A program made the translations under genes and the position numbers. DNA of 64,000 bases, taken from contig DXMY01000025.1 in NCBI GenBank assembly GCA_019413925.1, positions 1 to 64,000 on the forward strand. Reading direction: 5' to 3'. Numbering within the stretch: the stretch's first letter is position 1; each line of letters begins with the position of its first letter. Origin of the DNA: Collinsella sp. (GTDB taxonomy: Bacteria > Actinomycetota > Coriobacteriia > Coriobacteriales > Coriobacteriaceae). Under the pieces are notes generated by a model. The model worked only from the letters and a program-made list of their open reading frames with translations. It was not told the DNA's origin and searched no databases. Shown one piece after another: positions 34,593 to 42,272 of this stretch.

Positions 34593-35990
34593 TTAGGCGC
34601 GCTCGATGAAGGCCTTGTAGCCGCGATAGGCCTCGTAGATGTCGGCCTTGTTGGCGACCTCCCACAGGGCGTGCATGGACAGGACGGCAACACCGGAGTC
34701 GATGACGTTCATGCCGTACTTGGCCATGATGTAGGCGATGGTGCCGCCGCCGCCCGCGTTGACGCGGCCGAGCTCACAGGTCTGGAAGTCCACGCCGGCC
34801 TCGTCCATGATGTCGCGGATGAGGGCCACATACTCGGCGTCGGCGTCGTTAGAGCCGCCCTTGCCGCGGCTGCCCGTGTACTTGTTAAAGCACAGGCCGC
34901 GACCCATAAAGGCTGCGTTCTTGGTTTCGAACTTGCCGGCGTAGCCCGGGTCGAAGCCGGCGGACACGTCAGAGGAGAGCATACGGCTGCGGGCGAGCGC
35001 GCGGCGCAGGGCCAGCGGGCTATCCTCGCCGGCGAGCGTCATGATCTCGGCGACGGTGTTCTCGAAGAAGCGGCTCGTCATGCCGGTGGCACCCACGGAA
35101 CCGATCTCCTCCTTGTCTACGATGAGTGTGATGCTCGTGCGCTCCACGTTGGCGACGTTGATCTGGGCGAGCATGGACGGATAGGCGCAGACACGGTCGT
35201 CGTGGCCATAGCCCAGAATCATGGAGCGGTCGAGGCCCATGTCACGGGCGGGGCCGGCGGGCACGACCTCGATCTCGGCGGAGAGGAAGTCCTCCTCCTC
35301 GACGTCGTACTGCTCCTTGAGGATATCCAGGAACATCTGCTTGACGGGCTCCTTGGGAGCGTCCTTGTCGTCCTCGTCAAACTTGACGGGGCGGCCGCCC
35401 ACGATCACGTCGAGGATCTCGGCGTCGACGGCGTCCTTGGCGGGCTTGGCCATCTGCTCGCTCGAGAGGTGGATCAGCAGGTCGGAGATGGTAAAGACCG
35501 GGTCGTCGGCCTTGTCACCGATGTTGATGTCGACGGTGGTGCCGTCCTTTTTGCAGATGACGCCCACAAGCGCGAGCGGGGAGGCCACCCAGTGGTAGCT
35601 CTTGACGCCGCCATAGTAGTGCGTGTCGAGATAAGCCATGTCGCCGGCCTCGAAGGCGGGGTTCTGCTTGAGGTCCAGGCGCGGCGAGTCCACGTGGGCG
35701 CCCAGGATGTTAAAGCCCTGCTCGAGCGGGACGGTGCCCAGGTTGACGAGCATAAGGTCCTTGCCGTGGTTGGCGGCGTACACCTTGTCGCCGGCCTTGA
35801 GCGCGCGGCCCTCGGCGATCACGGTCTCCAGATTGACGTAGCCCGCCTCCTCGGCCATCTTGATACCGGCCTTGACGCACAGGCGCTCGGTCTTGTTCTC
35901 ACTCAAAAACTGCTTATAGCCGCGGCAAAGCTCCTCGAGCTCCTCGATCTGCTGTGGCGTGTACTTTTTCCATGCGCTGGGACGCTCCAT
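34593..35990 (-). CDS. M18-family aminopeptidase
   Basis: A 465-residue cytosolic zinc aminopeptidase of family M18, which removes acidic or other N-terminal residues and forms large tetrahedral complexes. Metal and catalytic motifs are visible: A-H-V-D-S-P-R (His/Asp ligand), Y-Y-G-G-V-K-S-Y-H-W, D-D-R-V-C-A-Y, D-K-E-E-I-G-S-V-G-A-T-G-M (catalytic and ligand Glu), S-A-G-F-D, and the late S-M-H-A-L-W-E-V (His ligand). AAAGGAG lies eight bases before ATG 35990; an earlier in-frame start would add about 196 residues of unrelated sequence. Confidence 0.93.
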   Translation of the reverse strand: MERPSAWKKYTPQQIEELEELCRGYKQFLSENKTERLCVKAGIKMAEEAGYVNLETVIAEGRALKAGDKVYAANHGKDLMLVNLGTVPLEQGFNILGAHVDSPRLDLKQNPAFEAGDMAYLDTHYYGGVKSYHWVASPLALVGVICKKDGTTVDINIGDKADDPVFTISDLLIHLSSEQMAKPAKDAVDAEILDVIVGGRPVKFDEDDKDAPKEPVKQMFLDILKEQYDVEEEDFLSAEIEVVPAGPARDMGLDRSMILGYGHDDRVCAYPSMLAQINVANVERTSITLIVDKEEIGSVGATGMTSRFFENTVAEIMTLAGEDSPLALRRALARSRMLSSDVSAGFDPGYAGKFETKNAAFMGRGLCFNKYTGSRGKGGSNDADAEYVALIRDIMDEAGVDFQTCELGRVNAGGGGTIAYIMAKYGMNVIDSGVAVLSMHALWEVANKADIYEAYRGYKAFIERA

Positions 35991-36156
35991 GACGCAGGCT
36001 CCTTTCGGATCGATCGTGCTGGTTGATGTACCGTGAGCCATCGTATCACGCGCGGGCCCGCGGCGGCAGGGAAGCCTGATGTGCGGTGGCCGCGGGGCGG
36101 GGAGCGTGTAAACTGGTGTGAGCAAACCGTGCCCAGCCCAAAGCGAGGTATTCAAT

Positions 36157-38901
36157 ATGTCTGAAAAGCGCCGTACCTTTGCCGTCATCGACGGCAACTC
36201 GCTCATGCATCGCGCCTTCCACGCCGTGCCGCCGACCATGAACGCGCCGGACGGTCGCCCCACCAACGCGATCTTTGGTTTTCTGAACATGTTCCTCAAG
36301 ATGATCGATGCCTTTAATCCCGACGGCGTTGTCGTGGCGTTTGACAAGGGCAAGCCGCGCGTGCGTATGGAGATGCTGCCGCAGTACAAGGCGCAGCGCC
36401 CGCCCATGGACCCCGACCTGCACGCGCAGTTCCCCATGATCAAGGAGCTGCTCGCCGCGCTCAACGTGCCCATTTTGCAGTCCGAGGGCTGGGAAGGCGA
36501 CGATATCCTGGGAACCATGGCGCGCCTGGGCGAGGAGGCCGGCTGCGACATGCTGCTGGTGACCGGCGACCGCGACATGTATCAGCTCGTGACCGAGCAC
36601 GTCAACGTGGTCTCGACTCGCAAGGGCCTGTCCGACGTGGCGATCATGACGCCCGAGAGCGTGGACGACCTGTATCACGGCATCACGCCGGCGCTCGTGC
36701 CCGATTTTTACGGTCTGAAGGGCGATACGTCGGACAACATTCCCGGCGTACCGGGCATCGGCCCCAAAAAGGCGAGTGCGCTCATCGCGCAGTACGGCAG
36801 CCTTGACGAGGTCATCGCGCATGCTGACGAGGTCAAGGGCAAGATGGGAGAAAACCTGCGCGCACACATCGACGACGCGCTGCTGAGCCGTAAGGTGGCG
36901 ACCATCCGCACCGATGCACCCGTTGAGCTCGATTTTGAGGCGACGTCCTTCCCGGCGTTTTCCGCCGATGAGGTTTCCGCGGCGCTGGGCACGCTTGGTA
37001 TCACCGCCATGCAGAACCGTTTCTTGGCGCTGATCGGCGGCGAGGGCGGGGCAGCTGCCAGCACGTTTGAGATTCCCGCCGTTTTGCGCGCAGCCGCCGG
37101 CGATGCTGGCGCGCTTGGTGCCGTTGCGGCTGAGGTCTCCCGCGTGATTGATGCCGGCGAGTGGGTCGCCGCCGTGGTGGACGATGACAAGGAAGAGGGC
37201 GCGCTCTTTGGGCTGACGCGCACGCTGTGGTTGGCGACGTCCAAGGGCCTGTTTGCGCTCGAGGAGGGCGACAGCGGTGCGGCGGCTGAGGTTGAGGGCT
37301 TCAACTTCGCCCACGGCGTGATTGCCGGCGTGCTCGCGCGTCTGTTTATGGAAGGCCGTGTGGCGAGCCCGGATATGAAGGCGCTTCTGCATGAGCTTTC
37401 GCCCATCGATTCTTCTGAGCTCGAGCTCATGGATCCGCTGGCAGTCGATTCCACGCGCATCTTCGATACCGTTGTTGCCGCCTACCTGTTGGATTCCGAC
37501 CGCTCCGAGTTTGACGAGGTGTATCTGGCCGATACGTATCTGCAGATGGCGCTGCCTGCGGCGCGCGGCGCAGAGGGTGCTGGCGAGGACGCTCCTGCGC
37601 CCGCCGCTCGCACGGCGGCCTTGACGCTGGCGCTGGTTGCACCGCTGCGTGACCGCATGGCCCGCGAGAACGCCGCCAACGTGTTCGATGGGATCGAGAT
37701 GCCGCTCGTGCCGGTGCTTGCCAAGATGGAGCGCGCGGGCATGCTCGTGGACCCCGACCGCCTGCACAGTCTGTCCGAGGGCCTGGCGACCCAGATTGCC
37801 GAGGTCGAGCGCAGCATTCGCGACCTGGCCGGCGACGAGACCTTTAACATCGGCAGCCCCATGCAACTCTCGCACGTGCTGTTTGATGTTATGGGACTTC
37901 CGACCAAGGGCCTCAAAAAGACCAAGCGCGGCTACTATTCGACCAACGCCAAGGTGCTGAGCGACCTTGCCCGCGACCACGAGATCGTGCGCCTGATTTT
38001 GGACTGGCGTGAGAAGTCCAAGATTAAGTCGACCTATCTGGACACGCTGGGCCCGCTGCGCCGTGGTGACGGGCGTGTGCACACCACGTACAACCAGACC
38101 ATCACCGCGACGGGGCGCCTGTCTTCGAGCGACCCCAATCTGCAAAACATTCCGACGCGCTCGGAGCTGGGGCGTACCGTCAAGACGGCGTTCTCGGCGG
38201 GCGAGGGCAGCGTCTTTTTGGCGGTGGACTACTCGCAGATTGAGTTGCGTTTGCTGGCGCATCTTTCGGGAGACGAGCACCTGGTGCGCGCCTTTAACGA
38301 GGGCGAAGACTTCCATGCCGAGACGGCCGCGCGCGTGTTTGGCGTGCCGGTTTCCGAGGTGACGCCCGACTTGCGCAGCCGCGCTAAGGCCGTGAACTTT
38401 GGCATCGTGTACGGTCAGCAGGCCTACGGTCTGTCGCAGTCGTTGCACATCTCGATGGCCGAGGCGCGCGACATGATCGACCGCTACTACGAGGCCTACC
38501 CGGGTGTGCGTACGTTCCTCGACAGCGTGGTGGCGCGTGCCAAGCAGACGGGTTACGCCGAGACCATCTACGGCCGTCGTCGCCATATTCCCGAGCTCAA
38601 GGCCAAAAACCCGCAACTCCGCGGCTTTGGCGAGCGCACGGCCATGAACCATCCCATGCAGGGCACCGCCGCTGATATCATCAAGATCGCGATGGCCCGC
38701 GTAAGCCGCCGCCTGGAAGAAGAAGGCTTTGCCGCCCATATGATCCTGCAGGTACACGACGAACTGGACTTTGAGTGCCCCGTCGATGAAGTCGAGCGCC
38801 TCACCGCCATGGTCCGCGACGTCATGGAGCACGTCGTAGACCTCCGCGTACCGTTGATCGCCGAAGCCAGTACCGGCATAACCTGGGCCGACGCGAAATA
38901 G
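36157..38901 (+). CDS. polA: DNA polymerase I
   Basis: Pol I processes Okazaki fragments and fills repair gaps. The 914-residue protein has an N-terminal 5' nuclease (about 1-290; V-I-D-G-N-S, the G-D-R-D-M-Y-Q motif, D-T-S-D-N-I-P-G-V-P-G-I-G), a central 3'-5' exonuclease-like domain lacking the D-x-E catalytic pattern (V-V-D-D-D at the expected place) and so probably inactive, and the polymerase domain with motif A D-Y-S-Q-I-E (Asp691), motif B R-x-x-A-K-x-x-N-F-G-I-V-Y-G and motif C H-D-E (867-869). A GAGG precedes ATG 36157; an ATG 13 codons upstream is less supported. Confidence 0.96.
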   Translation: MSEKRRTFAVIDGNSLMHRAFHAVPPTMNAPDGRPTNAIFGFLNMFLKMIDAFNPDGVVVAFDKGKPRVRMEMLPQYKAQRPPMDPDLHAQFPMIKELLAALNVPILQSEGWEGDDILGTMARLGEEAGCDMLLVTGDRDMYQLVTEHVNVVSTRKGLSDVAIMTPESVDDLYHGITPALVPDFYGLKGDTSDNIPGVPGIGPKKASALIAQYGSLDEVIAHADEVKGKMGENLRAHIDDALLSRKVATIRTDAPVELDFEATSFPAFSADEVSAALGTLGITAMQNRFLALIGGEGGAAASTFEIPAVLRAAAGDAGALGAVAAEVSRVIDAGEWVAAVVDDDKEEGALFGLTRTLWLATSKGLFALEEGDSGAAAEVEGFNFAHGVIAGVLARLFMEGRVASPDMKALLHELSPIDSSELELMDPLAVDSTRIFDTVVAAYLLDSDRSEFDEVYLADTYLQMALPAARGAEGAGEDAPAPAARTAALTLALVAPLRDRMARENAANVFDGIEMPLVPVLAKMERAGMLVDPDRLHSLSEGLATQIAEVERSIRDLAGDETFNIGSPMQLSHVLFDVMGLPTKGLKKTKRGYYSTNAKVLSDLARDHEIVRLILDWREKSKIKSTYLDTLGPLRRGDGRVHTTYNQTITATGRLSSSDPNLQNIPTRSELGRTVKTAFSAGEGSVFLAVDYSQIELRLLAHLSGDEHLVRAFNEGEDFHAETAARVFGVPVSEVTPDLRSRAKAVNFGIVYGQQAYGLSQSLHISMAEARDMIDRYYEAYPGVRTFLDSVVARAKQTGYAETIYGRRRHIPELKAKNPQLRGFGERTAMNHPMQGTAADIIKIAMARVSRRLEEEGFAAHMILQVHDELDFECPVDEVERLTAMVRDVMEHVVDLRVPLIAEASTGITWADAK

Positions 38902-38958
38902 GAAAGCACTCGGTAAGGCAAGCTCGCCCAAGACGCAAGCCCCCACATACTTAAGATT

Positions 38959-38989
38959 TGGGACAAACACTACTGATTAATTTGTCCCA
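38959..38989. repeat. GGGACAAA palindrome
   Basis: Perfect 9-bp arms TGGGACAAA/TTTGTCCCA enclose a 13-base loop. A diverged relative appears at 51272-51297 in the same orientation. Confidence 0.75.
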
Positions 38990-39001
38990 CAGTAACCAAA
39001 A

Positions 39002-39038
39002 CAGAGGGGAGCCCCTTCCAACAAGGAGCTCCCCTCTG
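39002..39038 (-). terminator. Hairpin with minus-strand T-tract
   Basis: Perfect 11-bp arms (CAGAGGGGAGC and complement) are followed on the minus strand by TTTTGGTT, so it could terminate leftward transcription from the HAD gene. The plus-strand side has no T-tract. Confidence 0.55.
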
Positions 39039-39105
39039 CTCAAATCGTTTCAGCTAAGTATCTAGACACTCAAGACGCCATCTTGGCGGCAGGAAAGTAA
39101 ACCTA

Positions 39106-39234
39106 GGGCCTGGCCGGGCGGCACGGGTTAACTTTTCGTAGATTCCGCACGCAAAGAAAGCCACTTAATGTGGCTTTCGTCTTGCGCAGGACCTGACCGA
39201 GCGAAAAGATATCCCGTGCCGCCCGGCCAGGCCC
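39106..39234. repeat. Long two-tier foldback element
   Basis: Outer arms 39106-39138 and 39202-39234 pair over 33 positions with a short internal mismatch. Inside them is a second hairpin built on AAAGCCAC/GTGGCTTT. It lies 11 bases past the 3' end of the minus-strand HAD gene. Confidence 0.9.
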
Positions 39235-39244
39235 GATGGGACGG

Positions 39245-40072
39245 CTACCGAGCCGCCAGGATGGCGTCGATGAGCGTCAGTACGCCCCCGTCGTTGTTAC
39301 TCGGAATGCGCCACTTGGCATGTGCGTTCATGTGCTCCTCTGCATTGTCCACGATAAAGCTATGCCCGACGCGCTCGAGCATGGGAATATCGTTGTAGGT
39401 GTCGCCCACGGCGGCGGCGTCGGCGATATCGATGCCCAGGTGGTCGCACAGGTGCGCGACGCCCGACCCCTTGTCGACGCCCAGGTTCATAAAGTCGATC
39501 CACTCGCGGCCAGCATTGGTGACATAGAGTCGGTCCGAGAATGCCGGGCTGTAGTCCTCGCGAAACGCTGGCTCGGCATCATAGGCGGGGAAGAAGATCG
39601 AGATCTTATTGGACTCGATATCGATGCCCTCAAAGCTATCGACGTAGTTGATTGTGTTGTAGTAGACGCTGATCTCGTCGTGGTATTGGTGGTCGCGGGC
39701 AAGCACGTAGAACTCGTCGAAGCAGCACAGGACGGGGACAGCGCGAGGATCCTCCGAGGCGCGCTTCAAGACCTGCTGGTACAGCTCCACGTCGATATTG
39801 CTCTTATAGATATAGCTGCCGCGATAGATCACGCACGCTCCGTTGTCGGGACAAAAGGCGAGGCGGTTCTTAATGCCCTCGAACATTTCCTCGAGCTTGG
39901 GGGCAGGCCGTCCGCTGGCGGGGCAGAATACGATGCCTGCGTCGGCGAGCTTGTCCAGGCGCTCGTCAAGACCCTGCGGCAACACGCGCTCGTCGGTCAG
40001 CAGCGTCTTGTCCATGTCGACGGCGAGAATCTTAATGTTTCCGATATGGGTGTCCGATTCGTAAGTTTGCAT
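39245..40072 (-). CDS. Cof-type HAD-superfamily phosphatase
   Basis: A 275-residue HAD hydrolase of the Cof/IIB type, acting on small phosphorylated metabolites. Motif I is D-M-D-K-T (nucleophile Asp19, Asp21), motif II is S-G-R (about 53-55), motif III Lys is in the D-K-G-S-G region (about 198-202), and motif IV is G-D-T-Y-N-D (about 221-226). The substrate cannot be told from sequence. AAAGG lies upstream of the ATG. It is monocistronic. Confidence 0.9.
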   Translation of the reverse strand: MQTYESDTHIGNIKILAVDMDKTLLTDERVLPQGLDERLDKLADAGIVFCPASGRPAPKLEEMFEGIKNRLAFCPDNGACVIYRGSYIYKSNIDVELYQQVLKRASEDPRAVPVLCCFDEFYVLARDHQYHDEISVYYNTINYVDSFEGIDIESNKISIFFPAYDAEPAFREDYSPAFSDRLYVTNAGREWIDFMNLGVDKGSGVAHLCDHLGIDIADAAAVGDTYNDIPMLERVGHSFIVDNAEEHMNAHAKWRIPSNNDGGVLTLIDAILAAR

Positions 40073-40182
40073 AAAAGCGCGCCTTTCGTTTCGAAATTGT
40101 TTCAGACGTTATAACCATCAACCAGTAACTGAGCGTATTGTCGCAGGAACGGAGCGTATCTGCACCACGCTTCACAAACTAA

Positions 40183-40197
40183 TGAAAAAACTTTTCA
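40183..40197. promoter_or_regulatory. TGAAAA-AAC-TTTTCA dyad upstream of the argG promoter
   Basis: A perfect 6-bp dyad with 3-base centre lies 18 bases upstream of the candidate -35. ArgR boxes have TGAAT/ATTCA-type arms, so this is a possible but weak ArgR or other repressor site. Confidence 0.3.
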
Positions 40198-40215
40198 GTA
40201 ATTTGAATTTGCCGC

Positions 40216-40243
40216 TTGTACAGCAGGCACTTTAGCGTAATAT
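40216..40243 (+). promoter_or_regulatory. Candidate promoter of the argG leader
   Basis: TTGTAC (40216-40221) and TAATAT (40238-40243) are spaced by 16 bases. Transcription from about 40250 would place the leader ORF about 95 bases into the RNA. Confidence 0.55.
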
Positions 40244-40345
40244 GGCGAGCATCGAAAACGGAGACGGAAAAGACCCGTTTACCGAGGAAAAGGTACCGTT
40301 TGCGATATTTGAATTGCGCCCGGCGATATGTGAAAGGAGAGGCAG

Positions 40346-40420
40346 ATGCAGTTCGTAAAGATCATCACCACTGCAGACAATGCCATCCGACGCCAGCGCG
40401 CAATTTCCCGACGACGATAA
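40346..40420 (+). CDS. Arginine-rich leader peptide of argG
   Basis: A 24-codon ORF too short for routine calling, with AAAGGAGAG six bases before its ATG. The peptide is M-Q-F-V-K-I-I-T-T-A-D-N-A-I-R-R-Q-R-A-I-S-R-R-R; six of the last ten codons are arginine (CGA, CGC, CGC, CGA, CGA, CGA), then TAA. CGA is otherwise scarce in the neighbouring genes, which use CGC and CGT. Overlapping hairpins and a T-tract terminator follow before argG, so it looks like an attenuation leader sensing charged tRNA-Arg. No protein function is expected. This is inferred from layout only. Confidence 0.75.
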   Translation: MQFVKIITTADNAIRRQRAISRRR

Positions 40421-40530
40421 CAATCGTCTCTGTCCGCATGGGGCGAATTGCCTCAACAGAGTCATTTTGAGGTCGTTGGGTTTAGCACGACATAGCTACA
40501 TGTTTCTAGGGCATGTATGTGCTGTTTTTT
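40413..40530 (+). terminator. Alternating hairpins and terminator of the argG attenuator
   Basis: Successive overlapping stems are: GACGAT/ATCGTC (40413-40428, covering the last Arg codons and stop), CTCTGT/ACAGAG (40428-40461), CCTCAA/TTGAGG (40451-40472), GTCGT/ACGAC (40472-40491), and a terminator with right arm 40512-40523 pairing to AGC, ACATA and CATG segments in 40484-40502, followed by GTTTTTT. Stalling in the Arg codons would favour stems 2 and 4 and so disrupt the terminator. Some overlaps are only one base, so energetics need testing. Confidence 0.6.
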
Positions 40531-40624
40531 ACTATTTAACCTGATATTGCACGGTATTTGACCTTGAAATGACTTGCAACTGACCGATGTTCTAATTAGC
40601 TACCAAGGGCGAAAGGAAACAGCC

Positions 40625-41851
40625 ATGAGCAAGGAAAAAGTCGTTCTCGCATATTCCGGTGGCCTTGATACATCTGTATGTGTCAAGTGGCTCCAGGACG
40701 AGAAGAATCTCGATGTCGTTTGTGTCTGCGGCAACGTGGGCCAGGAGGAGACCGGCCTGGATGCCAAGAAGCAGAAGGCGCTCGACTTGGGCGTTCTCGA
40801 TTGCCAGGTGCTCGACCTGCGCGATGAGTTTTCCGATGAGTTCCTAATCAAGGCCATCGCCGCCAACTCCATGTACGAGAACAAGTACCCGCTGCTCTCC
40901 GCCCTGTCTCGTCCGCTGCTCGCCAAGAAGCTCGTCGAGGTCGCCCACGAGTTTGGCGCGACCTACGTCGCCCACGGCTGCACCGGCAAGGGTAACGACC
41001 AGGTCCGTTTTGAGGCCGCCGTCAAGGCCCTCGATCCCGAGCTCAAGGTGATCGCTCCGGTTCGTGAGTGGGATCTGAAGTGCCGTCCCGACGAGGTCGC
41101 CTACGCCCACGCCCACAACGTGCCGGTTCCCGAGGGTGCCAACGACAACCCCTATTCCATCGACGACAATCTGTGGGGTCGCGCCATTGAGTGCGGCCAC
41201 CTGGAGGATCCCTGGAACGAGCCGCTCGACGACGCTTGGGCTATGACCAAGAATCCCGAGGACACGCCCGACACCCCGACGTATACCGAGATTGAGTTTG
41301 AGGCTGGCAAGCCCGTCGCCGTCGACGGCAAGAAGATGAAGCTCTCCGAGATCGTCATCACCCTCAACAAGATTTCGGGTGACAACGGCTTTGGCCGTCT
41401 CGATCTGGTCGAGGATCGTCTGGTGGGCCTCAAGAGCCGTGAGTGCTACGAGGTTCCTGGCGCCCTGACGCTCATCACCGCCCACAAGGCGCTCGAGGAC
41501 ATTTGCGTTGAGGGCGACCTGCTCAAGACCAAGATCAAGCTCGAGCAGGATTGGGCTACCGCGGTGTACAACGGCCAGTGGTACAGCCCGCTCAAAAACG
41601 CGCTCGACGCCTTTATGGCCGACACCCAGAAGTTTGTGACCGGCACCGTCCGTCTGAAGTTCTTTAAGGGCAACTGCCATGTTGTCGGCCGCAAGAGCCC
41701 CTTTAGCCTCTACGACTACGGTCTAGCCACCTACGACCGCGACACTACGTTTGACGAGAAGGCCAGCGCCGGCTTTATCGAGATTGACACGCTGTCGCTC
41801 AAGACGTGGGCTAAGGTCCAGGGTCCTAGCTCTGTTGCAGCCCAGGCCTAA
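40625..41851 (+). CDS. argG: Argininosuccinate synthase
   Basis: ArgG joins citrulline and aspartate using ATP, the penultimate step of arginine synthesis. The 408-residue protein has the N-type ATP-pyrophosphatase loop A-Y-S-G-G-L-D-T-S (about 9-17), A-H-G-C-T-G-K-G-N-D-Q-V-R-F (about 118-131), and the catalytic-domain E-G-A-N-D-N-P-Y-S-I-D-D-N-L-W-G-R motif. AAAGGA lies eight bases before ATG 40625. It sits behind a long leader and ends in a terminator before argH, so argG and argH can be controlled separately. Confidence 0.97.
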   Translation: MSKEKVVLAYSGGLDTSVCVKWLQDEKNLDVVCVCGNVGQEETGLDAKKQKALDLGVLDCQVLDLRDEFSDEFLIKAIAANSMYENKYPLLSALSRPLLAKKLVEVAHEFGATYVAHGCTGKGNDQVRFEAAVKALDPELKVIAPVREWDLKCRPDEVAYAHAHNVPVPEGANDNPYSIDDNLWGRAIECGHLEDPWNEPLDDAWAMTKNPEDTPDTPTYTEIEFEAGKPVAVDGKKMKLSEIVITLNKISGDNGFGRLDLVEDRLVGLKSRECYEVPGALTLITAHKALEDICVEGDLLKTKIKLEQDWATAVYNGQWYSPLKNALDAFMADTQKFVTGTVRLKFFKGNCHVVGRKSPFSLYDYGLATYDRDTTFDEKASAGFIEIDTLSLKTWAKVQGPSSVAAQA

Positions 41852-42004
41852 GGCTTCTCTTCCTTGGTATCCGCGCGGCCCATCCGCGTGATACATAACG
41901 GGCGCACGGGGTCCCTACCTTTCGTTATGCTTGCTGACACTTCTTAACATCGGTGGCCCCTACGTTCCGCCCGAATATATGACGCCGCGCCTGCGGCTGA
42001 GTCC

Positions 42005-42038
42005 GAGCCCCGCCGGGGTTGTCCGGCGGGGCTCTTTC
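42005..42038 (+). terminator. Terminator after argG
   Basis: A perfect 12-bp stem (42005-42016 with 42023-42034) with a 6-base loop is followed by TTTCT. Confidence 0.85.
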
Positions 42039-42086
42039 TATCAATTTGAGGGCTTTACACCTTTATATATCCGAGGAGTATCCATT

Positions 42087-42188
42087 ATGTTCAATGCGGT
42101 TGGCGGGAGTCGAAGGGCGCCAAGTGCCAGGTGCGTCACTTCTTTGCAAATTAGCTGCATGTTCCCGTGCACGGTGGGGAATGTGTAA
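42087..42188 (+). CDS. Putative leader ORF with rare Arg codons upstream of argH
   Basis: A 33-codon ORF with GAGGAG eight bases before its ATG, lying between the argG terminator and argH. The peptide M-F-N-A-V-G-G-S-R-R-A-P-S-A-R continues to V-G-N-V. Its three arginines use CGA, AGG and AGG, rare codons here. It is followed by an AGCGGTT/AATCGCT stem (42194-42211). By analogy with the argG leader it may report arginine supply to argH, but I see no strong terminator behind it and no convincing promoter, so the call is tentative. Confidence 0.45.
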   Translation: MFNAVGGSRRAPSARCVTSLQISCMFPCTVGNV

Positions 42189-42272
42189 GACTAGCGGTTG
42201 ATAAATCGCTTTAGCGACAGGGTGCCTTGCTTTGGGCGCTTGTTTTGGAATTAGATGAAAGGAGACGGTTCC

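Larger units (their letters stand above)
38902..39244. other. Gene-free gap of hairpins between convergent polA and HAD genes
   Basis: The 343-base gap holds no gene. In order it contains a TGGGACAAA/TTTGTCCCA palindrome (38959-38989), an 11-bp perfect hairpin (39002-39038) and a 129-base cruciform-like element (39106-39234). Confidence 0.8.

Noticed and set aside
34593..36578. An N-terminally extended M18 aminopeptidase of about 660 residues
   Set aside because: The extra sequence is opposite polA, has low-complexity shadow composition and no ribosome site; AAAGGAG marks ATG 35990.
41852..42272. A T-box riboswitch upstream of argH
   Set aside because: A GGTGG-like stretch is present but no TGGNACC antiterminator bulge, specifier loop or long leader architecture can be built.
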